Origin: Halolamina pelagica
Lineage (GTDB): Archaea; Halobacteriota; Halobacteria; Halobacteriales; Haloferacaceae
Length of the DNA stretch: 64,000 bases
Assembly (NCBI RefSeq): GCF_900115675.1
Contig: NZ_FOXI01000003.1
Coordinates: forward strand, 124,001 to 188,000
Direction: 5' to 3'
Positions 52,344-60,112 of the stretch are shown in pieces. Made by a program: the position numbers and the translations under genes. Under the pieces are notes generated by a model. The model was not told the origin of the DNA and did no database searches. It saw nothing but the letters and a program-made list of their open reading frames with translations. The first letter of the stretch is position 1. Each line of letters starts with the position of its first letter.

Positions 52344-53252
52344 TCAGTTCGGCGGCCACCAGTCCAGCGACTCGTTTCTGCTCGCGAGGTACTCGTCGGC
52401 GACGCCCGCTTCCCGGAGTCGATCGAGGCGCTCGCCGTGGCGCGCCCGGAGGCTCTCCCGCATCCAGCGGTCGTCGGGATCGTACTCGGGGTTCACCCAG
52501 AGTCGCCCGGCCTCGTCGAACGTCCAGAGCGCGGCGTCGAACGCGAAGTGGTGGGTCCAGTTCAGCAGGAGCGCGTTGCCGGGGTCCTCGGCGACGTCGG
52601 GGCGCTCGCTCCGCGGGAGGACGTGCGAGACCGTGAGCAGGCTCCGGTGGTCGATCTCGGTGACCGCACAGCGCCCGTCGAAGCGATCGTACACCGACTG
52701 CTTGAACGACTCCGAGACGCGCACCCCGGCCCGGGTCCGGGTGACGGTCCGACCCGCGGTGTCGTCGGTTTCGAACGGTGGCGGCGGCGGTTCGGGGGCG
52801 TCGACGCCCGTCCCGGTTTCGGAACCGTCGACGTGGCGCATCTCGAACTCCAACACCTCGCGCTCGCCGTCCGGGTCGGCGACCATCTCGTGGCCCTCGA
52901 CGGTGACCTGTCCGCGGTACTCCCAGCCCGGGTCGTCGCCGGCCGTGTAGAAGAAGTAGATCGGAACGGGCTCGCGCTCGGCCCCGATCAGCGCCGCGTT
53001 CCCCAGCGAGTCGGGCGACTGGTCGCCCTTGTCGGGCAGCCCCTCGCCGACGTAGGTGAACGTCCCGTCGGAGACGTCGTCGTCGTACGGTCCGTCCTCG
53101 CGGGCGAACAGCAGAACGTAGCGGTCGCCCTCGTCGTCGTTCCGGACGTTGATGCCCGAGACCCGGTAGCCGAAGCCGGTGTCGAACAGCGCCTCGATGT
53201 CGGCCTGTTCGTAGCGCTCGCCGCGGGCGATCTCGGGGTGGGGATGCTCCAT
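52344..53252 (-). CDS. HNH endonuclease with SRA/YDG-like N-terminal domain
   Basis: A 302-aa putative nuclease. Residues 15-110 read like an SRA/YDG domain (SGINVRNDD, YDDDVSDGTFTYVGEG, GNAAL). Such domains recognise modified cytosine in DNA. An acidic linker follows. The HNH_2-type nuclease (~185-250) has Cys195 (CAVTEIDHRSLL), His210 (SHVLPR) and Asn226, with NWTHHFAFD around His234-235. The arrangement is that of modification-dependent (type IV, McrA-like) restriction enzymes. It is 9 bp from the crtB stop and has no visible methyltransferase partner. Nuclease call firm; SRA call by pattern only. Confidence 0.7.
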   Translation of the reverse strand: MEHPHPEIARGERYEQADIEALFDTGFGYRVSGINVRNDDEGDRYVLLFAREDGPYDDDVSDGTFTYVGEGLPDKGDQSPDSLGNAALIGAEREPVPIYFFYTAGDDPGWEYRGQVTVEGHEMVADPDGEREVLEFEMRHVDGSETGTGVDAPEPPPPPFETDDTAGRTVTRTRAGVRVSESFKQSVYDRFDGRCAVTEIDHRSLLTVSHVLPRSERPDVAEDPGNALLLNWTHHFAFDAALWTFDEAGRLWVNPEYDPDDRWMRESLRARHGERLDRLREAGVADEYLASRNESLDWWPPN

Positions 53253-53290
53253 CGACGGTGGCTCCAGCCTCGGCGGGCCGACTGTTCAAG

Positions 53291-54154
53291 CTACCGACGG
53301 GTGTCCGCCACCCACGGCAGCATCCCCGCGTCGAACCGGTCGGTCCGGAGCAGGCCGACGCCGATGCCGGCGGCGACGACGGCGGGGAGCCAGTTGCCGT
53401 AGATGGCGTTGACGCCGCCCCAGAGCAGGACGAAGCTCACCATGTCGTCGAGCGCGAACTCGCAGGCCTCCAGCCGCGCACCCAGCGCGGCCCGGTCGAA
53501 CGTGGCGTCGAGGACCACTACCGCGACTGTCGCCGAGAGCACCCAGCCCGCGTAGTTCGACAGCGGGACGCCGTAGAACGCGCCGCCGCCCGCGTAGGAC
53601 CAGAACCCCAGCGCGACGGCGCCGGGATCGAGCACCACGTCCATCGCCAGCACGAGCGCGATGACCGAGAGCAGGCGCGGCAGCGCGCGGTCGGCGAGGG
53701 TGCCGAGCAGGAGCAGACAGAGCAGGTAGGCGTTCGCGACGATGGGGAGGAAGAACACGGGGAGCGCCAGCGGGACGCCGCCGAGCATCGGCCCGAGCGA
53801 GACCCCGTACTCGAAGAAGCCGTAGGGCCAGCCCGTAGTGACGCCGCCGATCTCGATGGCGTAGGAGTACGCCGCCAGCGCGGCGACGCCCAGCGCCGCC
53901 CGGCGGTCGACCACGGGGAGGACGCCGACGACGAGCGGCGAGCGCATCACCAGCACGCCGGTCAGCACGAGCAGCGGGTTGAACGCCAGCGGCTCGGGGA
54001 GCCAGCCCTCCGCGCTGGCGACCAGCGAGAGCGCGCCGACCGCGGGGAACACGACCGCGATGGTGAAGCGGTTCTCGCGGATGAGTCGCTCCAGGGCCGC
54101 TTCCCACGACCGGCGATCCGCGGGGTCGTCGGGCAGCCACGCGGCGACGCTCAC
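53291..54154 (-). CDS. cruF: Bisanhydrobacterioruberin hydratase CruF
   Basis: A 287-aa polytopic membrane enzyme. In haloarchaea CruF hydrates bisanhydrobacterioruberin in the last step to bacterioruberin. The family pattern is seen in WPYGFFEYGVSLGPMLGGV, LDPGAVALGFWSYAGGGAFY and YGVPLSNYAGWVL. GTG 54154 is the start; it overlaps the lyeJ stop (GTGA), so translation is coupled. Third gene of the carotenoid operon. Confidence 0.88.
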   Translation of the reverse strand: MSVAAWLPDDPADRRSWEAALERLIRENRFTIAVVFPAVGALSLVASAEGWLPEPLAFNPLLVLTGVLVMRSPLVVGVLPVVDRRAALGVAALAAYSYAIEIGGVTTGWPYGFFEYGVSLGPMLGGVPLALPVFFLPIVANAYLLCLLLLGTLADRALPRLLSVIALVLAMDVVLDPGAVALGFWSYAGGGAFYGVPLSNYAGWVLSATVAVVVLDATFDRAALGARLEACEFALDDMVSFVLLWGGVNAIYGNWLPAVVAAGIGVGLLRTDRFDAGMLPWVADTRR

Positions 54155-54993
54155 GCGGGCACCCCCACGAGGCGGAGCAGGCCGCCGACGGTCATCACCA
54201 TCCCCACGACGCCGTTGACGACCGGGAACCACCAGTACGCGCGATCCACGTCGACGCCGGCGCCGACGGTCGCGAGCAGGAGCAGGGGGTAGACCGCGAG
54301 CAGCGCGCCGAGCCGGGGGTCGAGCAGGCCGAAGGCGACCGCGGCGAGCGTCCAGCAGCCCCCGCAGTAGAGGTAGGTCCGCGTCTCGCCCAGCAGGGTC
54401 GCCGTGGTCTCGATTCCGGCCGCGCGGTCGGGCTCGATGTCCGGGATCGCGGAGTAGGTGTGCATCCCCATCGTCCAGAGCCAGCCGCCCACGAGCGCTT
54501 CCGCGGGCGGGTGCGTCCCCGCGATCGCGGCGTAGGCGGCCGCGCCCGGGAGGAGGTAGAGCCCGTTCGAGAGCGAGTCCAGCAGCGGGCGGGCCTTGAA
54601 CCGCAGCGGCGGCGCGCTGTAGGCGGTCGCGAGCGCGAGGAAGCCGGCGAGGTAGGGCCACGCGACCCGCGGCGTGAGCGGGAACAGCGCCAGCCCGAGC
54701 AGCCCCGCGGCGGCGACGACGGCCGTGACCGCCGGCGAGTCGCGCCAGCGCGCCTCCGGGCTTCCCTCGCCCGATTTCTTCGGGTTCTCGGCGTCGATCT
54801 CGCGGTCGAACCGGTCGTTGACCCCGTAGAGGTAGACGTTCGCCGGGAGCAGGAAGTAGAGGAAGAGGACGGCTGAGAGGGGGGCGAGCAGGGCGCCGAC
54901 CGAGTCGGCGGCGTAGGCGACGCCGACGAGGACGGGCCCGGCGGTGTAGAGCCAGAACCGCGGGCGCGAGAGCGTCAGCAGGTAGCGCAGCAT
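54151..54993 (-). CDS. lyeJ: Lycopene elongase/1,2-hydratase LyeJ (UbiA family)
   Basis: A 280-aa UbiA-type prenyltransferase. In bacterioruberin synthesis it adds C5 units to lycopene and hydrates the ends, giving C50 carotenoid. Asp-rich motif 1 NDRFDREIDAENPKKSG (~59-75) and motif 2 SAIPDIEPDRAAGIETT are both present, among eight to nine helices. Its ATG overlaps the crtD stop by one base (TGATG). Confidence 0.9.
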   Translation of the reverse strand: MLRYLLTLSRPRFWLYTAGPVLVGVAYAADSVGALLAPLSAVLFLYFLLPANVYLYGVNDRFDREIDAENPKKSGEGSPEARWRDSPAVTAVVAAAGLLGLALFPLTPRVAWPYLAGFLALATAYSAPPLRFKARPLLDSLSNGLYLLPGAAAYAAIAGTHPPAEALVGGWLWTMGMHTYSAIPDIEPDRAAGIETTATLLGETRTYLYCGGCWTLAAVAFGLLDPRLGALLAVYPLLLLATVGAGVDVDRAYWWFPVVNGVVGMVMTVGGLLRLVGVPA

Positions 54994-56552
54994 CAGGCTT
55001 CGCGGTCGGCGACCGACTCGGCGGTCAGTTGGCCGCTGATCAGGCACATCGGGACGCCGATCCCGGGGGTGGTGTAGGAGCCGGTGAAGTACAGCCCCGG
55101 CACCTCGCTGGAGGCGTGGGAGGGCCGGAGCAGCGCGGTCTGTTTCAGGGTGTGTGCGAGGCCGAGTGCCGAGCCCTGCACGCTGTTGTACCGCGCGCCG
55201 AACTCCGAGACCGAGAACGTCTCCTCGACGACGATGCGGTCCCGCAGGTCGGTGCCGGTGTTGTCGGCGATGTCGTCGAGCACGGTCTCTCTGTACGCCT
55301 CGCGGGTCTCCTCGTCGTCGTCGAGGCCGGGGGCGATCGGGACGAGCGCGAAGAGGTTCGAGTGGCCCTCGGGGGCGACGGAGTCGTCGGTCTTCGAGGG
55401 GGCACAGAGGTAGTACGCCGGGTCGTCGGGCCAGGCCGGCTCGTCGAAGATCGTCTCGAAGTGCTGGTCCCACTCGGTCGGCAGGACGAGCGTGTGGTGG
55501 GCCAGTTCCGGCAGGTCGCCCTCGACGCCCATGTAGAGGAGGAACGCCGAGGGGGCGTAGGTGCGCGAGTCCCAGTACTCCTCGCCGTACTGCCGTTTGC
55601 GCTCGGGGAGGAGCTCCTGCTCGGTGTGGGCGTAGTCGGCGTCGCTGACGACGAGATCGGCGAGTTCGTAGCCGCCCGAACCGACGCGCCAGTCCTCGTG
55701 GCGATCGCTCGGGGCGAAGTCGGCGGGGTCGGCGGCGTCGTAGTCGACCTTGAAGCCGCCGCGCTGGCCGTGGATCTGCTGGACGTCGGCGCCGGCACGG
55801 TACTCCACGCCGAGTTCCTCCCCGAGGTCGACGAGGCCGTCGATGACGGCCGCGAGGCCGCCCTCGGGGTAGTAGACGCCCAACTCGAAGTCGACGTGGC
55901 TCATGAGGTTGTACAGCGCCGGCGTGTTGTGGGGCGACCCCCCGAGGAAGACGAGGGTGTACTGCATCACCTGCTGGAGCTTCGGGTGGTCGAAGTACTC
56001 CTCGACGTGGTCCTGCATCGACCCGAGGAGGGCGAGCCCGCGGGCCTGCTTCCCCACGTCGGGGTCGAGGTAGTCCCTGAGTCGGGGCCGGTCCTCGTAG
56101 ACGAAGTGCTCCATCCCGACCTCGTAGGTGTACTCGGACTCGTCGAGGTAGTCCCGGAGCGCGTCGCCGGCACCCTCCTCGTACGCCTCGAAGCGCTCGA
56201 CGTTCGTCTCGATGTCGGGCGCGAGATCCATCGAGTCGCCGTCCTTCCACTGGATCCGGTAGTGGGGGTCGAGCCGGTTCAGTTCGTAGTAGTCGCGCAC
56301 GTCGCGGTCGAAGTGGCCGAAGAACCGCTCGAACACGTCGGGCATCAGGTACCACGACGGGCCCATGTCGAACCGGAACCCGTCGCGCTCCATCACGCTC
56401 GCGCGGCCGCCCAACTGCTCGTTGCGTTCGAGCAGGGTCACGTCGGCGCCCGCGTCGGCGAGGTAGCAGGCCGTCGAGAGCCCGCCGACGCCGCCGCCGA
56501 TGACGACGATATCGCGGCCGGCGAGGGAAGCGAGGTCCGGGGAAACGTCCAT
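54993..56552 (-). CDS. crtD: Carotenoid 3,4-desaturase CrtD (CrtI family)
   Basis: A 519-aa FAD-dependent desaturase of the CrtI/CrtD family. The dinucleotide fold is IVVIGGGVGGLSTACYLADAG (~15-35) followed by ERNEQLGGRAS. The C-terminal FAD-contact motif is TGSYTTPGIGVPMCLISGQ. Its place ahead of lyeJ and cruF matches the characterised bacterioruberin cluster of Haloarcula japonica, so I call it CrtD and not phytoene desaturase CrtI. A TTTTAAG box about 27 bp before the ATG gives a leaderless promoter for the operon. Confidence 0.85.
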   Translation of the reverse strand: MDVSPDLASLAGRDIVVIGGGVGGLSTACYLADAGADVTLLERNEQLGGRASVMERDGFRFDMGPSWYLMPDVFERFFGHFDRDVRDYYELNRLDPHYRIQWKDGDSMDLAPDIETNVERFEAYEEGAGDALRDYLDESEYTYEVGMEHFVYEDRPRLRDYLDPDVGKQARGLALLGSMQDHVEEYFDHPKLQQVMQYTLVFLGGSPHNTPALYNLMSHVDFELGVYYPEGGLAAVIDGLVDLGEELGVEYRAGADVQQIHGQRGGFKVDYDAADPADFAPSDRHEDWRVGSGGYELADLVVSDADYAHTEQELLPERKRQYGEEYWDSRTYAPSAFLLYMGVEGDLPELAHHTLVLPTEWDQHFETIFDEPAWPDDPAYYLCAPSKTDDSVAPEGHSNLFALVPIAPGLDDDEETREAYRETVLDDIADNTGTDLRDRIVVEETFSVSEFGARYNSVQGSALGLAHTLKQTALLRPSHASSEVPGLYFTGSYTTPGIGVPMCLISGQLTAESVADREA

Positions 56553-56602
56553 GCGCTGAACAGGGGGGCGTGGGGCTTAAAACGGGCGACGCTGGCAGAG
56601 CG

Positions 56603-56989
56603 TCAGGGGGTCGCGACCGACTCGTCGGCGGTGGCCGTTCCCCACGCCAGCAGCGCCATCGAGATCGTCAGCAACAGGCCCCAGAGGTACGCCGTGAGCA
56701 GCGCCGGCGGGAAGACGGCCTCCATCAGCACCGTCGCGGGCAGCAGCCACTGGCCGGCGATGAACCCCCAGACGGCGACCTGTCGGCGGGTTCCGGAGAG
56801 CGCCGTCCGCTCGATGGCGAACCCGGTCACGACGGCGAGGATCGACAGGATCCCGAAGTGGGCGTGGCCGCCGACAGAGACCGCCGGGAGTCCCGGCCCC
56901 ATCGGCGAGATCATGTACGACTGGATGATCCCCCAGATCATCTGGATCGTCAATGCGACGTAGCCGGACACGCGAAGGGTGCGTGACAT
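56603..56989 (-). CDS. Small four-helix membrane protein
   Basis: A 128-aa protein with four or five hydrophobic segments and the conserved-looking VGGHAHFGILSILAVVTG loop/helix. GHAHFG recalls membrane oxidoreductase or styrene-oxide-isomerase-type proteins, but I make no assignment. ATG 56989 or a start seven codons earlier (57010) is possible. It sits just upstream of the carotenoid operon in the same direction (50 bp), with its own stop before the crtD promoter. Confidence 0.55.
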   Translation of the reverse strand: MSRTLRVSGYVALTIQMIWGIIQSYMISPMGPGLPAVSVGGHAHFGILSILAVVTGFAIERTALSGTRRQVAVWGFIAGQWLLPATVLMEAVFPPALLTAYLWGLLLTISMALLAWGTATADESVATP

Positions 56990-57091
56990 GTACGCTCCAG
57001 GGTACGTCACCGTTCACTTAATCGTTCTGGTAGGTCGTGCTTCACCCGCCGCAACGGACACCGCTAAGTCGCCGTCGGCCCACCTGTCCGT

Positions 57092-57763
57092 ATGGAGAAC
57101 ACCACAGTCGTCGTCACCGGCGCCGGCGGGGCGATCGGCGGCGCGCTGGTCGAGGCGTTCGCCGCCGACGGGGCGACAGTGCTCGCGGGCGTCCACCACG
57201 ACGAGGGGCGCTTCGACGAGTCCGACGGCGTCGAGACCATGCGCGTCGACGCTCGCGACGAGTTCGACGTGGAGTTCCTGATGGAGCGCGCGGCGAAAGT
57301 CGGGGACGAAATCGACCTCGTGGTCCCCTGTGCGGCGGTGTTCCACGGCGCTCCCGGCGAGCAGCAGTTGGCCGAGGAGAGCTACGCCGCCTTCGACGAC
57401 CAGTTCCGGACCAACGCCCGCGGCGTCTTCGTCGCGATCAAGGAGGCACTCCCCCACCTCGCCGCCGACGCGCGGGTGCTCGTCCCCTCGGGGTCGGTCG
57501 CTGCGGACGCCGAGCCGGGCTACGGCGGCTACGCGGTCTCGAAGGCCGCGGCGGAGGCGGTCGCCCGGCAGTTCGCCGTCGAGATCGACCACCCCGTCGG
57601 CGTCGTCGACCCCGGCGTCGTCGACAGCGACCTCACGGGCGGACGGGGCCGCGACCCCGAGGACGTGGTCGGGCTGTTCCGCTGGGCGGCGACGGAAACG
57701 CCGGCGGACGACCTGGACGGGGAGCGCCTCGGCCTCGCCGAGTGGAAGCGGGCGACGCGGTAG
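57092..57763 (+). CDS. SDR family NAD(P)-dependent oxidoreductase
   Basis: A 223-aa short-chain dehydrogenase. The nucleotide-binding TGAGGAIG (variant of TGxxxGIG) is at 9-16, the catalytic YAVSK pair is near 150, and a Ser lies before it in VPSGSVAAD. It is shorter than usual because the substrate-binding C-terminal loop is short. The substrate is unknown. It is followed 49 bp later by the DUF5816 gene on the same strand. Confidence 0.85.
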   Translation: MENTTVVVTGAGGAIGGALVEAFAADGATVLAGVHHDEGRFDESDGVETMRVDARDEFDVEFLMERAAKVGDEIDLVVPCAAVFHGAPGEQQLAEESYAAFDDQFRTNARGVFVAIKEALPHLAADARVLVPSGSVAADAEPGYGGYAVSKAAAEAVARQFAVEIDHPVGVVDPGVVDSDLTGGRGRDPEDVVGLFRWAATETPADDLDGERLGLAEWKRATR

Positions 57764-57812
57764 CGACCCGGGGAGCCGTACGTTCTTCACCCCCCACCGC
57801 CTTGGATCGGCC

Positions 57813-58058
57813 ATGCAACTGGAGGCCATCCGGACGGCGGAGGGCGAGACCGTGTACGTCGACTCCACCGACGGCGAGAAGGGGTCGAAGGGGATCTTCT
57901 TCGTCGCCTACGTCTCCGAGGCGGGCGAGGAGCGCTGGGGCTACTTCTGTGGGAACTGCGAGACGACCGACAACGCGGTGGACCCGATGGGCCGGATCGA
58001 GTGCAACGTCTGCGGGAACGCGAAGAAGCCGGACGAGTGGGACGCGGCGCACGAGTGA
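57813..58058 (+). CDS. DUF5816-like zinc-ribbon protein
   Basis: An 81-aa haloarchaeal protein: a beta-hairpin-like first half (GETVYVDSTDGEKGSKGIFF) and a C-terminal zinc ribbon with FCGNCETTDN and CNVCGNAKKPDEW. No catalytic motif. ATG 57813. Its stop codon is embedded in the first arm of a nested stem-loop element, so the element lies at the 3' end of its mRNA. The role is unknown. Confidence 0.65.
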   Translation: MQLEAIRTAEGETVYVDSTDGEKGSKGIFFVAYVSEAGEERWGYFCGNCETTDNAVDPMGRIECNVCGNAKKPDEWDAAHE

Positions 58059-58119
58059 ACCGCGGCGCACGACCAGCCGACGACCTCGTGTCGTCGGCAC
58101 GGAGACTTCGCCGCGGTTC
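58057..58119 (+). repeat. Nested stem-loop element C1
   Basis: Outer stem GAACCGCGGCG (58057-58067) pairs perfectly with CGCCGCGGTTC (58109-58119). An inner stem GCCGACGAC (58076-58084) pairs with GTCGTCGGC (58090-58098), loop CTCGT. ACGGAG lies at 58099-58104, and CACGACC replaces the GCGACC box. It overlaps the DUF5816 stop codon. Confidence 0.7.
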
Positions 58120-58129
58120 GCACGAATAA

Positions 58130-58184
58130 TCTCGGCGAACGACCGCGGTGACCTCCGTGTCACGGGTTCGGAGACTCTGCCGAG
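58130..58184 (+). repeat. Nested stem-loop element C2
   Basis: Outer stem TCTCGGC pairs with GCCGAGA near 58130-58185. Inner stem GTGAC (58148-58152) pairs with GTCAC (58159-58163), loop CTCCGT (58153-58158), CGGAG at 58169-58173 and an ACGAGTAA tail. It is tandem with C1; the two lie between convergent genes. Confidence 0.65.
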
Positions 58185-58234
58185 AGTTTCACGAGTAACC
58201 GACGGCGTACGGCTTGCCCCGCGCGCCGCCGCGC

Positions 58235-59551
58235 TCAGAACGTCGCCTCGATCCCCGTCGCCAGCGCGTCGACGGCCTCATCGATATCGGCGCGGTCGAT
58301 ACACAGCGGCGGCGAGCAGAGCACCTGCGTGTCCGGCCGGCCGGAGCCGAACAGCACGCCGTGGTCTGTCGCGACCTCGCGCACGTCCTCGACGGGGTTG
58401 TCGGCGTCGCGCTCGACCCGCGGATCGACGAACGGCTCGCCGGTTTCCGGGTCGCCGAACTCGACCGACCAGAGGAGGCCGCGGCCGTGCACGTCGGCCA
58501 CCGCCCCGTAGCGCGCTTCGAGCTCGCGGAGCCGTTGCTCCAGGTACGGCGCCAGCTCCCGACAGTTCTCGATCAGGCCGTCGGCGTAGGCGTCCATCGC
58601 GGCGTTGCCCGCGGCGCAGGCCACGGGGTGGCCGGCGAACGTCTGCCCCAGCGGGTGGCCGTCCGCGCGGATCTCGGCGGCGATCTCCTCGTCGGCGAGC
58701 ACCCCCGCAAGCGGCGCGTACGCGCTCGTGACGCCCTTCGCGAAGGTGATCATGTCCGGCTCGACGCCCTCGGTCCCGATCCCGAACCAGTCGCCACACC
58801 GGCCGAACCCCGAGATCACCTCGTCGGCGATCAGGAGCACGTCGTACTCGTCGCAGATCTCCCGCACTCGCTCGAAGTAGCCCGGCGGCGCCGGGTAGGC
58901 GCCGGAGGTGCCGGCGACGGGTTCGGTGAGCACGGCCGCGACGGAGTCGGGCCCCTCGTTTTTGATCACGAACTCCAGGTGGTCGGCGGCCTGCTGACCG
59001 ATCTCATCGGGCGTGTCGCCGTCGAAGGGGGAGTTGTGGACCATCGGCGGCAGGAACTTCCCGACGCCGGTGGTGGCGGCGTGGCGCTCGACCACCGATC
59101 GGGTCTCTGGATCACCCGAGAGCCCGCCGGCGGCGTACGTCGAGCCGTGGTAGGAGCGCCAGCGCGTCAACACCGTCGACGCGTCCTGGTACTCGCGGGC
59201 GATCTGGATCGCCGACTCGTTGGCCTCGCTGCCGGAGATGGAGAAGAACACGTCGTTCAGGCTGCCCGGCGCGCGGTCGGCCAGCCGCGCCGCGAGCTCG
59301 TCGCGGGCCGGGGTGGTTTTCGAGGAGGAGACGTAGGGGATCTCGCGGGCCTGCTGGGTCATCGCGTCGACGATCGGCGCACAGGAGTGACCGGCGTTGA
59401 CGCAGTAGAGCTGTGCCATGAAGTCCAGGTACTCGTCCCCGGCGTCGTCGGTGACGCGTGCCCCCTCGCCCGACGTGAGCGAGAGCACGTCGGCGTCGTC
59501 GTCGCCTGCGTACCAGTGCGGGATGTTCCGTGACCGGTCCGTCCGTGCCAT
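58235..59551 (-). CDS. Class III PLP aminotransferase
   Basis: A 438-aa PLP-dependent class III aminotransferase (ornithine/GABA/omega-amino acid type). Visible are the SGSEANESAIQIAREY cofactor phosphate loop, DEVISGFGRCGDWF, and the Schiff-base Lys in ITFAKGVTSAYAPL (around residue 270). The substrate cannot be read; omega-amino acid or beta-alanine:pyruvate type is likely. It stands alone between the stem-loop elements and the divergent EamA gene. Confidence 0.88.
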   Translation of the reverse strand: MARTDRSRNIPHWYAGDDDADVLSLTSGEGARVTDDAGDEYLDFMAQLYCVNAGHSCAPIVDAMTQQAREIPYVSSSKTTPARDELAARLADRAPGSLNDVFFSISGSEANESAIQIAREYQDASTVLTRWRSYHGSTYAAGGLSGDPETRSVVERHAATTGVGKFLPPMVHNSPFDGDTPDEIGQQAADHLEFVIKNEGPDSVAAVLTEPVAGTSGAYPAPPGYFERVREICDEYDVLLIADEVISGFGRCGDWFGIGTEGVEPDMITFAKGVTSAYAPLAGVLADEEIAAEIRADGHPLGQTFAGHPVACAAGNAAMDAYADGLIENCRELAPYLEQRLRELEARYGAVADVHGRGLLWSVEFGDPETGEPFVDPRVERDADNPVEDVREVATDHGVLFGSGRPDTQVLCSPPLCIDRADIDEAVDALATGIEATF

Positions 59552-59656
59552 ACCGCCACAAGGGAGAACCCGTGGTTAACTCTGTCTCTCGGGCCACTCC
59601 GACCTCCCGTCAGTCGAGAACGAAGCGTTTCTCCGTCCCGTTCGGCTTCCATCGAC

Positions 59657-60070
59657 GTGCTCAACCTCGGGACCGTGCTCGCGTTCGGTGCGCTGGTGTT
59701 GTTCGGCGGCTGGGCGGTGGCTGCGGGCGTCGCGACCCGGTCGCTGTCGGCCGTGAACGCCGTCTTCCTCTCGTACGTGGCGAGCCTGACGCTCGTCGGC
59801 GGCTACGTGCTCTCGGTACGCCGGCCGATCAGCGGCACCGGGACGGACGTGGCGTTCGCGTTGCTGTCGGGGGCCTTTCTCGCGATCGGGAGCATCAGCT
59901 TCTACGCCGCGCTCGAGCGGGGGAGCGTCGCGATCGTGTCGGCGATCGCCGCACTGTACTTCGTCGTCCCCGTGGTCGTCGGCGTCCTCTACTTCGAGGC
60001 CGACCTCAGCACGGCGAACGTCGCCGGCATCGGGCTGGCGATCGTGGCCGTCGTCCTCATCGCGTCCTGA
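59657..60070 (+). CDS. Half-size EamA family membrane protein
   Basis: A 137-aa protein with four or five hydrophobic segments and the EamA/DMT end pattern (YFVVPVVVGVLYFEADLSTANVAGIGLAIVAV split over helices 4-5). Typical DMT transporters have two EamA repeats (10 helices); this is a single repeat. It would need to dimerise, like small multidrug-resistance proteins. The start is GTG 59657. The transported compound is unknown. Confidence 0.7.
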   Translation: MLNLGTVLAFGALVLFGGWAVAAGVATRSLSAVNAVFLSYVASLTLVGGYVLSVRRPISGTGTDVAFALLSGAFLAIGSISFYAALERGSVAIVSAIAALYFVVPVVVGVLYFEADLSTANVAGIGLAIVAVVLIAS

Positions 60071-60112
60071 CGCGGGCTCGGTGCAGTCGGTCGACCCGGC
60101 CGTCGATGCCGA

